A stretch of DNA of 64,000 bases from Candidatus Binataceae bacterium (GTDB lineage: Bacteria > Desulfobacterota > Binatia > Binatales > Binataceae). The stretch lies in the NCBI GenBank assembly GCA_035308025.1, contig DATGHL010000018.1:1-64000 (forward strand), written 5' to 3'. The position numbers and the translations under genes are program-made. The notes beneath the pieces are model-generated. The model was not told the origin of the DNA. It saw nothing but the letters and a program-made list of their open reading frames with translations, and made no database searches. Positions 18,335-25,718 of the stretch are shown here, in pieces; position 1 is the first letter of the stretch, and each line of letters opens with the position of its first letter.

Positions 18335-19150
18335 ATGGATGGCATGATTGCATCTGGCTTTGCTTTTGTGCTGGTCCGGCCGAAGTCGCCCGGCAACATG
18401 GGGGCGGCGGCGCGCGCGCTCAAAAATATGGGTTTCGCCGATCTCCGTTTCGTCGCGCCGGAAAGCCGCGACGCGCGGCCGGAAATCGCGATGGCAGTGC
18501 ATGCGGGCGAAGTCTACACGGCGGCGACAACTTATCCCGACCTGCCGTTGGCGGTCGCAGACTGCGCGATCGTGGTTGGGACGACGGCGCACGCCGGCCC
18601 TTATCGCAGCCAGGCGCGGCCGCTGCGGGAGGCTGCGGCGGAACTGACGAGCCTGAGCACCGCGAACCGGATCGCGATCGTTTTTGGCCCGGAAGACTTC
18701 GGCCTCTCCAACGACGACCTCAAGCACTGCCCTCGCCTGATCACGATTCCAGCCGATCCGGACTACCCCTCGCTGAATCTCGCGCAGGCCGTGATGCTCT
18801 CGACGTACGAGCTGCGGCTGGCGCTCACCGCGCCATCGGCGCCGGTGGTCGTCGAGGAATTTGCGGCGGCGGGAGCCGTTCAGGCGATGCTCGATCGGCT
18901 TGCGCAAGCGTTGCTGCAGATCGGCTTTCTTGCCAAGGACAATCCCGATCACATCATGTTCACGATCCGCGAAATCTTCGGCCGCAGCGGTTTACGCGCG
19001 CGCGAACTCGAGATCTTCAACGGCATCGCGCGCCAGATTCAATGGTTCGCCACGGACACTAGGCGGAGCAGCGCGGAGCCGAGCAAGCGAGTCTTGACCA
19101 AGGCCGCGGCTCGCGGACTCGCCCGCCCCTTGGAGCTGCGTCCCAAGTAA
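18335..19150 (+). CDS. trmJ: tRNA (cytidine/uridine-2'-O-)-methyltransferase TrmJ-like
   Basis: 271 residues of the SPOUT/TrmH family. FVLVRPKSPGNMGAAARALKNMGF is the N-terminal signature with the catalytic Arg region. The SAM-binding knot is represented by IAIVFGPEDFGLSNDDL and LNLAQAVMLSTYEL. TrmJ 2'-O-methylates position 32 in the anticodon loop. The C-terminal 30 or so residues (after QIQWFATD) are basic, low in family similarity and encoded by a dispersed repeat read in a different frame from its other copies. They look like a recent extension produced by repeat insertion. tRNA-Asn lies about 100 bp downstream. Confidence 0.9.
   Translation: MDGMIASGFAFVLVRPKSPGNMGAAARALKNMGFADLRFVAPESRDARPEIAMAVHAGEVYTAATTYPDLPLAVADCAIVVGTTAHAGPYRSQARPLREAAAELTSLSTANRIAIVFGPEDFGLSNDDLKHCPRLITIPADPDYPSLNLAQAVMLSTYELRLALTAPSAPVVVEEFAAAGAVQAMLDRLAQALLQIGFLAKDNPDHIMFTIREIFGRSGLRARELEIFNGIARQIQWFATDTRRSSAEPSKRVLTKAAARGLARPLELRPK
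19056..19120 (+). repeat. Dispersed 3'-end repeat, copy 2 (divergent, inside trmJ)
   Basis: Begins ACACTAGGCGGAGC, has CCGAGCAAGCGAGTCT and then TGACCAAGGCCGCGG, so it aligns with the start and core of the other copies, best with the one at 52301-52368. Here the ACACTAG is out of frame with the gene (ACT AGG), so no stop is made and trmJ reads through the element. The right boundary is uncertain. Confidence 0.5.
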
Positions 19151-19253
19151 AGTCAGGCGCGCCAGCGCGGGCGAAGTGCCGCAGGGCCGGGGCGAGTGAT
19201 ATTCTTGATTCCGGCGCGCAAGGCGAATACGAAGTAGGGTCTGATTCGTGTAC

Positions 19254-19329
19254 TCCCCGGTAGCTCAGTCGGTAGAGCAGACGGCTGTTAACCGTCGGGT
19301 CGCTGGTTCGAATCCGGCCCGGGGAGCCA
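19254..19329 (+). tRNA. tRNA-Asn (GTT)
   Basis: A complete 76-nt cloverleaf. The acceptor stem TCCCCGG pairs with CCGGGGA, and the D-arm is GCTC/GAGC. The anticodon stem GACGG/CCGTC encloses the loop CTGTTAA with anticodon GTT (Asn). The five-base variable loop GGGTC and the T-arm GCTGG TTCGAAT CCGGC follow, then discriminator G and an encoded CCA. The 3' end is directly followed by a degenerate tadA fragment. Confidence 0.97.
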
Positions 19330-19366
19330 TCCGGAATCCGGATCGCGCTTGTTAAGGAACCTGCCT

Positions 19367-19474
19367 GAGGCGCGCGACGGTCAAGTTCCAGTTAGCGCGC
19401 TCGTGATCCGCGCCGATCGGTTGATCGGCGCTGCCACAACCTGCCAATCGCGAGGTGCGGTCTTAGTCGCTTGA
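19367..19474 (+). pseudogene. Relic of a tadA-like deaminase gene
   Basis: Translated from 19367, this stretch reads EARDGQVPVSALVIRADRLIGA, which aligns with EGEVPVGALVIRDSRVIGA of the intact TadA encoded about 700 bp downstream. At the DNA level the similarity runs on through AACCTGCCAATCGCGA. After that the catalytic HAE and PCxxC motifs are absent and a stop follows at 19472-19474. It has no start or active site. It begins within 40 bp of the tRNA-Asn 3' end. Either a partial duplication or the remnant of an older tadA copy would explain it. Confidence 0.65.
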
Positions 19475-19480
19475 GCTTTA

Positions 19481-19518
19481 GAGAGTCCGGCCTCCGCCAA
19501 AATGGGGACCGGACTCTC
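19481..19518. terminator. Inverted repeat beyond the 19.5-19.8 kb gene
   Basis: GAGAGTCCGG and CCGGACTCTC form a perfect 10-bp stem around an 18-nt loop, five bases beyond the stop of the minus-strand gene. There is no run of T on either side, so if it ends transcription it is not a textbook intrinsic terminator; transcript-end stabilisation is an alternative. Confidence 0.4.
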
Positions 19519-19523
19519 GGAAT

Positions 19524-19829
19524 TCAGAGCGCGACTTCTTCGTTCAAAGACACGGTAAGCCCCTCCCAAGCCGGGTTGGGGTTGTTGCGCATCGAGTCAA
19601 TGAGTCCCGTCACCGCAGGATCGGAGGCTACTTTGGCGTAGGCAGCATGGTCCTTGTACACAAATACCGCGAAGACGTTCCCGGTTTCAGGGCCGATAGT
19701 CTGCCGGCTCACGACTCCGGTTGCACCCAGCCCCTCGGCGATCTTCTTGACGGCCTTGATGCCCTCGAAAAGGTCAGCGTATCTGCCGGGCTTCACGCGA
19801 AAATTTGCGACTACACGCACTGCTGCCAT
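19524..19829 (-). CDS. Small antibiotic-biosynthesis-monooxygenase-like (dimeric alpha/beta barrel) protein
   Basis: 101 residues beginning MAAVRVVANFRVKPGRYADLFEGIKAVKKIAEGLGA. The beta strand, long helix, then VFAVFVYKDHAAYAKVASDP and a C-terminal strand resemble small dimeric alpha/beta-barrel (ABM/NIPSNAP-type) proteins. The start at 19827-19829 is supported by a strong AGGAGG site seven bases upstream; an open frame continues further back without similarity. The catalytic role is unknown. It stands alone on the minus strand between tRNA-Asn and tadA. Confidence 0.7.
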   Translation of the reverse strand: MAAVRVVANFRVKPGRYADLFEGIKAVKKIAEGLGATGVVSRQTIGPETGNVFAVFVYKDHAAYAKVASDPAVTGLIDSMRNNPNPAWEGLTVSLNEEVAL

Positions 19830-20045
19830 GAGATAACCTCCTGTTGCGAGTTGCGTAGCGGACTTAGCCCTCTCTCGAGAGTCTGGCTGATTGCCCAAGT
19901 TAACGATGAACCCGGTGTTAGTGAATTGTCAAATGCGTGCAACGCTAGTCAGAAATGATTTATTCAGATTTAATCTCCGCTGGGATTCTGCAAAACTCTT
20001 GAGCGCATCCGCGACCGGTATCGCGCTCAGCAGGGAACCCCGCTG

Positions 20046-20573
20046 ATGGCGCGCGACGATTATCACGAACGAAGGCTAGCGGAATACGATAGTCGCGTCG
20101 CCGAATTCCAGAAGCGCGGGACCTTCGGCGCCGCGGTGATGCTCACGGCGCTTGAAGAAGCGCAGCGCGGCGCGCGCGAGGGTGAAGTGCCGGTCGGCGC
20201 GCTAGTGATCCGCGATAGTCGCGTGATCGGCGCCGGCCATAACCTGCCAATCGCGATGCGTGATCCGTCGGCGCATGCGGAGATCCTCGCGATTCGCGAC
20301 GCCTGCGCGCATTTAGGTGAATACCGGCTGGAGGGCGCGGCGCTTCACGTCACGCTCGAGCCGTGCGTGATGTGCGTCGGGGCTTTGCTCAACGCGCGGA
20401 TCGCGCAGGTCTATTACGGCGCGCGCGACGACAAGGCGGGCGCGCTCGGCTCGGTCTACGACATCGGGCGCGATGGCCGCCTCAATCATCGAATCGAAGT
20501 CTACGGCGGGATCATGGCGGCAGAATCCGCCCAGTTGCTGCAAGAGTTTTTCGCGGGCAAACGGCGGACGTAA
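20046..20573 (+). CDS. tadA: tRNA-specific adenosine(34) deaminase TadA
   Basis: A 175-residue zinc deaminase that converts A34 to inosine in tRNA-Arg(ACG), needed for CGN decoding. The zinc and catalytic residues are present: SAHAEILAI (His77, Glu79) and LEPCVMCVGAL (Cys107, Cys110). The core starts near residue 30; the first 28 residues (MARDDYHERRLAEYDSRV) are an N-terminal extension not usual in TadA, and ATG at 20046 is the only good start before the core. A broken tadA-like fragment lies upstream at 19.4 kb, and a metE-like relic on the opposite strand abuts its stop codon exactly. Confidence 0.94.
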   Translation: MARDDYHERRLAEYDSRVAEFQKRGTFGAAVMLTALEEAQRGAREGEVPVGALVIRDSRVIGAGHNLPIAMRDPSAHAEILAIRDACAHLGEYRLEGAALHVTLEPCVMCVGALLNARIAQVYYGARDDKAGALGSVYDIGRDGRLNHRIEVYGGIMAAESAQLLQEFFAGKRRT

Positions 20574-20801
20574 CGATCCGAGGAAGCTCGCGCGCCGCTG
20601 CTCACCGTCGCCGACGACCTCGAGGCCAACGCGCTCCTGGAGAGCGATCGCGTCGGCCACCGCGCGATCTTCGATACGCTTGAAGGCGGCGACTGACAGT
20701 TCACCGCGGCGAAACGGGCGGCGCGCGTCGCGGAGCGCCGCCGGCCGCAGCATCGAACCAATGGTTTGTGCACGATAGATCGCCATCCTCATGGGCATCA
20801 T
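20571..20801 (-). pseudogene. Truncated cobalamin-independent methionine synthase (MetE-like) N-terminal relic
   Basis: The minus strand encodes YRAQTIGSMLRPAALRDAR, then LSVAAFKRIEDRAVADAI, then LEVVGDGEQRRASFLGSL. This is the N-terminal pattern of MetE-like 5-methyltetrahydropteroyltriglutamate-homocysteine methyltransferase family proteins (normally about 370 residues or more). Similarity stops at residue 77, exactly at the tadA stop codon (20571-20573); beyond it the frame is only antisense to tadA. All catalytic zinc ligands are missing. It is a fragment left after replacement or rearrangement at this locus. Confidence 0.65.
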
Positions 20802-21206
20802 CCTGCGGATTCAACTGCCGCGCCGAGCCTCGCGGCGGCGGTTCAAAAGTTAACCCATAGTCGGTTCGGCGCAAGAAAAGAAAGACCGAAGGCGACCGTG
20901 GAGCGTCGCATCGCCGGACAGCAGAGCAAGCCTCCGGTAGATTTTGGGACACTCTTCAGGCGCTGTGGGCGCTGAGCTGGCCAATCGGCGAAACCATCGC
21001 GGGCACAAGCATTGCTCCAAAGCCCGGGCGATGGCGATACGAAAAGCCATAATTCTGAGCGCCGCAGTAGCCGTCTGGCTAGCAACCGTGATTTGCGGAA
21101 TGGCGGCGCTTTGGAACTGCGAGCGATGGTCCGCGCGGCGGCGCGTCGCAAGCAGGGTTTACGGCTATGCGCTGTTCGGCACGCCGTCGGCAAAAAAGGG
21201 GGTCAT
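20802..21206. other. 405-bp region without a convincing gene
   Basis: Between the metE-like relic and the hybrid kinase. The only candidate is a 62-codon frame at 21031-21219 (+), with one hydrophobic stretch (AIILSAAVAVWLATVICGMAALW) and a small basic tail, overlapping the kinase start. It lacks a ribosome site and has no similarity I recognise, so I do not call it a gene with confidence. The promoter of the kinase gene should lie here. Confidence 0.4.
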
Positions 21207-23489
21207 ATGCAAGCGCTAGACGCAGACGCGACGCCCGCGAGCGCCACGCGCGCCGCAGTCCTCTACAAGGAAAGTCGCGAACGAATTTATCGGCGCACCG
21301 ACCGGATGTTCGCATGGCTGATGCTGGGGCAATGGGCGGCGGCGATCGCCGCGGCCTTCTGGCTGTCGCCGCGCTCCTGGAGCGGACCTTATAGCTATAC
21401 CCACGTGCACATCTGGGCGGCGCTCCTCCTCGGCGGCGCGATTACTCTCGTGCCGGTCGCGTTCGCGTTCCTGGCCAGCGGCAAGACCTACACGCGGCAT
21501 ATCGTCGCGGTCGGCCAGATGCTGATGTCGGGCCTCCTGATTCATTTGAGCGGCGGACGGATCGAAACGCATTTTCACGTCTTCGGCTCCCTCGCCTTTC
21601 TCGCCATGTATCGCGACTGGCCGGTCCTGGTGTCGGCGACTATCGTGGTCGCTATCGACGATCTGGTGCGCGGCCTCTATTGGCCGCAGTCGGTCTTTGG
21701 CGTGATGGCGATCCAGCCGTGGCGATGGCTCGAACACGCCGGCTGGGTCGCTTTCGAGGATTTCTTTCTGATCATTTCAAGCGTCTACAGCATGCGGGAT
21801 GTGCGCCGGTTGGCCGAGCGTCAGGCCCATCTGGAGAGCGTTTCGCAGGGGGCGCTGGCGGCCTCGAGTGCAAAGTCGGAATTCCTCTCGAGCATGTCGC
21901 ACGAAATCCGCACGCCGATGAACTCGGTGCTGGGGATGGCCGACTTGTTATCGGAGTCCGACCTCTCGGAGGAACAACGGCATTATCTCGACGTGATGAT
22001 CGCGAACGGCAATTCGCTGCTCGAATTGATCAACAGCATCCTTGACCTCGCCAAGATCGAGAGCGGAAATCTACAACTCGAGACGATCGAATTTGATCTG
22101 GGCAACCTGGTCGAAAAGATCCTCGCGACCTTCGCGACGCGTGCGCACGGCAAGGGGCTGGAGTTGGCCGCGCGGATCGCGCCCGGAACGCCGGAGGGTC
22201 TGATCGGCGATCCGATGCGCTTGCGGCAGGTGCTGATCAATCTGATCGGCAACGCGGTGAAGTTCACGGAGGTTGGCGAAGTCGTGCTCGAAATCGGGCC
22301 CGACCCCGCCGCGGGCGGCGCGGGCGACCTGCTCTTCTGCGTTGCGGATACGGGCGTCGGGATCGCTGAGGACAAACGCGAAGCGATCTTCGCGAGTTTC
22401 ACCCAGGCCGATTCCTCGGACACGCGCAAATACGGCGGCACCGGACTTGGGCTTGCGATCGCGCAGCGGCTAGTCGCGCTGATGGGCGGGCGAATCCGGG
22501 TGGATAGCGCGGTCGGCAAGGGCAGCCGCTTCCTGTTCAGCGCGCGTTTCGGACTGGCGCCGCGGCTGATTTCGTCGACGCCGCGCGCGGCGCTTGACCT
22601 GATCGGCTATCGGGTTCTGGTGGTGGACGACAACGCGGTCAACCGCTTGATCCTGCACGAGATGGTCGGGGGTTGCGGGGCGGAAATCACCGAAGCCGAG
22701 TCCGGGGCGGCGGCGTTGGCGGCGATCCGCCTGGCACTCGAAGCCGGCTTTCCTTATCACATCGTCCTGCTCGACATGATGATGCCGGAGATGGACGGCC
22801 TAGAGGTCGCGATGCGGATTCGCGCGGCCAAGCTCGCCACCGAACCGCTGGTGCTGATGCTCTCCTCCAACGATCTGAAGTCCAGCCTGAAGTCGCTGCA
22901 CGACGCCGGACTGGACGCCTACCTGGTCAAGCCGGTGACGCGCACGGAACTGTTCGCGGCAATCCGCCGCGTCATCGATAGCCGCGGCTTTCAACTGCCG
23001 GTTGCGGCGCCAACGCCAATCGATTCGACGCCACAAGCCGAGCGAATCTATACGGTGGAGAAGGCGGATCCGCTGGTGCTGGTCGCTGAGGACTCGCCGG
23101 ACAACCGCTTGCTCATCAGCGCCTACCTCAAGCGCGAGCACTTCGAGCTTGAGTTCGCGCGGGATGGCCAGGAGGCGCTGGAAAAGTTCAAGCAGACGCG
23201 CTTCGACCTAGTCCTGATGGACATCCAGATGCCGCGCATGGACGGCATCATGGCAACCCGCCTGATGCGCCAGTGGGAGAGTGAAAATCAGGTGGAACCG
23301 ATCCCGATCATCGCGCTGACCGCATCGGTGCTGGCCGAGGACGTCAACGACACCATCGCGGCGGGCTGCTCGATGCATCTGAACAAGCCGATCAAGAAAC
23401 AGGTCTTGCTGAACGCGCTGCGGATCTACCTGCCGGCTGGGCAGGACTCCAGCCCCGAGCTTGAGCAGGAATCACACATCTATCATTAG
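21207..23489 (+). CDS. Membrane-bound hybrid histidine kinase with two receiver domains
   Basis: 760 residues. Residues 1-190 carry about five or six membrane segments with a His-rich motif (SGGRIETHFHVFGSLAFLAMYRDW). HisKA is in FLSSMSHEIRTPMNSVLGMADLL. HATPase_c has an N-box (QVLINLIGNAVKFTE), a G1 box (VADTGVGIAEDKREAIF) and a G2 box (GGTGLGLAIAQRLVALMGG). The first receiver has its phospho-Asp in LLDMMMPEMDG, the second in LMDIQMPRMDG, followed by LNKPIKK. There is no output domain, so phosphotransfer to an Hpt or regulator encoded elsewhere is needed. ATG at 21207, with a G-rich site just before it, is preferred over the frame open to 21012. Confidence 0.9.
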   Translation: MQALDADATPASATRAAVLYKESRERIYRRTDRMFAWLMLGQWAAAIAAAFWLSPRSWSGPYSYTHVHIWAALLLGGAITLVPVAFAFLASGKTYTRHIVAVGQMLMSGLLIHLSGGRIETHFHVFGSLAFLAMYRDWPVLVSATIVVAIDDLVRGLYWPQSVFGVMAIQPWRWLEHAGWVAFEDFFLIISSVYSMRDVRRLAERQAHLESVSQGALAASSAKSEFLSSMSHEIRTPMNSVLGMADLLSESDLSEEQRHYLDVMIANGNSLLELINSILDLAKIESGNLQLETIEFDLGNLVEKILATFATRAHGKGLELAARIAPGTPEGLIGDPMRLRQVLINLIGNAVKFTEVGEVVLEIGPDPAAGGAGDLLFCVADTGVGIAEDKREAIFASFTQADSSDTRKYGGTGLGLAIAQRLVALMGGRIRVDSAVGKGSRFLFSARFGLAPRLISSTPRAALDLIGYRVLVVDDNAVNRLILHEMVGGCGAEITEAESGAAALAAIRLALEAGFPYHIVLLDMMMPEMDGLEVAMRIRAAKLATEPLVLMLSSNDLKSSLKSLHDAGLDAYLVKPVTRTELFAAIRRVIDSRGFQLPVAAPTPIDSTPQAERIYTVEKADPLVLVAEDSPDNRLLISAYLKREHFELEFARDGQEALEKFKQTRFDLVLMDIQMPRMDGIMATRLMRQWESENQVEPIPIIALTASVLAEDVNDTIAAGCSMHLNKPIKKQVLLNALRIYLPAGQDSSPELEQESHIYH

Positions 23490-23562
23490 CGGAGACGTAG
23501 CGGCATGCGTGCCTGAAGACGTTGGCAGTCACGCGAAGATTCGATGAGGCGCGGATTTCTCG

Positions 23563-23673
23563 GTATTTTCTTGGAGCGTGGCTCGCAGATCCCTGACCTT
23601 GGCCGGCGCTTCGTAGACTCCGCCAGCCCCCTGTCCCCGCCACGTGCGGTAGCGCTCCGCTCGTGGTCAGTGT
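23563..23673 (-). repeat. Dispersed 3'-end repeat, copy 3 (long form)
   Basis: On the minus strand it starts ACACTGACCACGAGCGGAGCG, with an extra GACCACG at the left end, continues ACAGGGGGCTGG, GGAGTCTACGAAGCGC, CGGCCAAGGTCAGGG and ATCTGCGAGCCACGCTCCAA. These align in order with copies 1 and 6. Here CACTGA instead of CACTAG forms the final His and stop codon of the zinc-ribbon gene. Confidence 0.6.
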
Positions 23674-23852
23674 TTGGATTCGATCCGGCGGCCGTAGGAG
23701 ACTTCGCCCTTATCAACCCTTAAGCTGAATCCGCACTCAGGATTGGTGCAGGCCCAGGCTTTAAAAATCACCGAAGCGCCCTCCTGTCCGTAGTCGGAAA
23801 GTGGAATCAGAGTGCCATTGTTACACTTCTGGCACTTCGGCAGCTCCATCAC
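23667..23852 (-). CDS. Small zinc-ribbon protein
   Basis: 61 residues with two Cys pairs, CQKC at about residues 7-10 and CTNPEC at about 35-40, spaced as in a zinc ribbon. The middle segment IPLSDYGQEGASVIFKAWAC and the tail CGFSLRVDKGEVSYGRRI look like a compact beta fold with a basic end. An AGGCTGGGGTG-like site precedes the start. Such small proteins may bind nucleic acid or act as metal-dependent adaptors; no specific function is evident. The last codons fall in a dispersed repeat. Confidence 0.7.
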   Translation of the reverse strand: MMELPKCQKCNNGTLIPLSDYGQEGASVIFKAWACTNPECGFSLRVDKGEVSYGRRIESKH

Positions 23853-23998
23853 CCCAGCCTCCTTGGCCGCAAATCGGCCAGCCCCAAGGCAAAGCTATCG
23901 AACGGATTTTGGTAAAGCAATCGTCGGACACGGTTGTGCCAAGTATCGCCTGTTATAGCCAAATTCGCCGGGAATCACGCGGGTGTTAGACTGAATCC

Positions 23999-25039
23999 AT
24001 GGAGCCCGGGGCGCCGAGTTTTCTCCTGCGCGAAGCGCGGCCGCAGGACCATCGCGAGCTGCTGCGGCTGGCGCGCGAGCTCGACTCGATCAATCTGCCG
24101 ACCGACGCGGCCAAGCTGCGCGCAACGCTCGAGCGCTCGGCGCAGTCGTTTCGCGGCCGCACGCGCGATCGCGCACGCGCGCTCTATATCTTCTGCGCGG
24201 AGGAAATTGCTACAAAACGTATCGTTGCGGCCTCGATGATCATCGGCAAGCACGGCACGCCGGCGGCGCCGCATTACTACCTCGAGATCAACTCGGACGA
24301 TCGCTATTCGCATACGCTGCGCAAGAGCTTTCGGCACCCGTACCTGCGGCTGTGCTATTCGATGGACGGGCCGACCGAGCTCGGCGGGCTGATCGCCACC
24401 CGCGCGCTGCGCAACCATCCGGAGCGCGTCGGCAAACAGATCTCCTGGGTGCGATTCCTCTACATGGGGCGGCATCTGAAGCGCTTCGAGCCGGAGGTGC
24501 TCGCGGAGATGCTCGCGCCGATGCTGCCCGGTCATGGCAACGTTTTCTGGGATCATTATGGGCGGCGCATGACCGGCCTCTCATTCCAGGAGGCTGACCT
24601 ACTCTCGACCCGCGACAAGGAGTTCATCCGCGCGCTCTTTCCGGAGACCCCGCTCTATACTTTTATGCTGCCGGATCACGTGGCGAAGGCGCTGGGAGCG
24701 GTCGGCGAGGAGACGCGCGGTGCGGTGCGGCTGCTTGAACAGGCCGGCATGAAATACCTCGAGCAGATCGATCCGTTCGACGGCGGCCCTTACTATGGCG
24801 CCGCGGTCGCTGACCTTGCGCCGATCAAGCGGCGGCGCGTCGTGACGGCGATCGCGGGCGCGCCGGCGCCGGAGCGGTGCTCGGCCTTTCTGCTCGCGAT
24901 CGAGAACCGCGAAGGCTTTCGCGCCGTGCGGGCTGACGCCGAGCTCTGCGCCAACGGCCACCTCATCGTCGCGGCGGGCGCGCTCGAAGCGCTCGGTGCG
25001 GCAGCGCGCGCCCGCGTCGATCTAGTACCGTTACCGTAG
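23999..25039 (+). CDS. astA: Arginine N-succinyltransferase
   Basis: 346 residues matching AstA, which transfers succinyl from succinyl-CoA to arginine in the ammonia-producing AST pathway. Recognised segments are LREARPQDHRELLRLARELDSINLPTD at the N-terminus, YYLEINSDDRYSHTL, TELGGLIATRALRNHPERVGKQISWVRFLYMG and NVFWDHYGRRMTGLSFQEADLLS. The GNAT-like fold is expected. The other ast genes (astB, C, D, E) are absent here, so either they are elsewhere or this enzyme has a separate role. It is followed by a glutaredoxin gene after 50 bp. Confidence 0.92.
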   Translation: MEPGAPSFLLREARPQDHRELLRLARELDSINLPTDAAKLRATLERSAQSFRGRTRDRARALYIFCAEEIATKRIVAASMIIGKHGTPAAPHYYLEINSDDRYSHTLRKSFRHPYLRLCYSMDGPTELGGLIATRALRNHPERVGKQISWVRFLYMGRHLKRFEPEVLAEMLAPMLPGHGNVFWDHYGRRMTGLSFQEADLLSTRDKEFIRALFPETPLYTFMLPDHVAKALGAVGEETRGAVRLLEQAGMKYLEQIDPFDGGPYYGAAVADLAPIKRRRVVTAIAGAPAPERCSAFLLAIENREGFRAVRADAELCANGHLIVAAGALEALGAAARARVDLVPLP

Positions 25040-25089
25040 CCTCTCCCGATGGGTGAGAGCGCTTGCGCCTGACGCGCGCACACCGGAAA

Positions 25090-25374
25090 ATGAATGCCGG
25101 GGATTTGTCCGTGGCCAAGATTGAGGTTTACACCACCAGTTATTGCCCTTTTTGTTTTGGCGCGAAGGCGCTACTGGAGCATAAGGGCGTGGCCTTTGAA
25201 GAGATCGATGTCGGCGAAGATCCGGCGCTGCGTGAGGCGATGGTCGAACGCGCGGGCGGCCGTCGCACCGTCCCGGAGATTTTCATCAACGGCCGCATCA
25301 TTGGCGGCTACGATGAGTTGCGGGGGCTCGAAGCCCGCGGTGAGCTCGACGCGCTGCTGGCGGAAGCGTCATGA
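25090..25374 (+). CDS. grxC: Glutaredoxin (Grx3/GrxC type)
   Basis: 94 residues from the ATG at 25090, with IEVYTTSYCPFCFGAKALL (Cys19 and Cys22) as the dithiol active site and RRTVPEIFINGRIIGGYDEL as the glutathione-binding TVP loop and GG motif. It is a glutathione-dependent disulfide reductase in the cytoplasm. An in-frame GTG at 25111 would give a shorter form starting VAKIEV. Its TGA overlaps the ATG of the next gene (ATGA), so the two are translationally coupled. Confidence 0.93.
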   Translation: MNAGDLSVAKIEVYTTSYCPFCFGAKALLEHKGVAFEEIDVGEDPALREAMVERAGGRRTVPEIFINGRIIGGYDELRGLEARGELDALLAEAS

Positions 25375-25718
25375 GCGGCAACAGCCCGCCGGCGCTGCCC
25401 GTTGACTCTGACTATGCCGAAATCGCGGATGCTGACGAGCAGGGAATCGATCCGGCGGACAATGATCGGCTGGTTGGCAGGTTTTATCGCGGGCTCATCG
25501 TGTTTCTCGATCGCGTGCGCGGGCGCGGCACGATTCGCTCCTTTAGCGGGCGCGAAATCCACTTCGAATTTCCCTTTGTTGCGGTGATTGGCGCGCCAAT
25601 TGGCGGGCGCGCCCCCGGGATCGATCTGATCCGGCAGGGTGATACGGTGGGCTTTGACGTCGGCTGGACCTCGAAGGGGTTGCGCGTCACTCGAATCAAG
25701 CCGTTACGCATACGCTAG
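25371..25718 (+). CDS. Small OB-fold/cold-shock-like protein (putative)
   Basis: 115 residues. Residues 1-40 are acidic and probably disordered. Then GRGTIRSFSGREIHFEFPFVAV and a C-terminal segment with GDTVGFDVGWTSKGLRVTRIKPL match the general pattern of a cold-shock domain (G-x-I-x-x-F, then V-x-F-D, then A/V-x-x-I), without the canonical RNP1 aromatics. It overlaps the glutaredoxin gene by four bases and shares its last four bases (CTAG) with the convergent glycerol kinase stop. RNA or DNA binding is plausible but unproven. Confidence 0.6.
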   Translation: MSGNSPPALPVDSDYAEIADADEQGIDPADNDRLVGRFYRGLIVFLDRVRGRGTIRSFSGREIHFEFPFVAVIGAPIGGRAPGIDLIRQGDTVGFDVGWTSKGLRVTRIKPLRIR

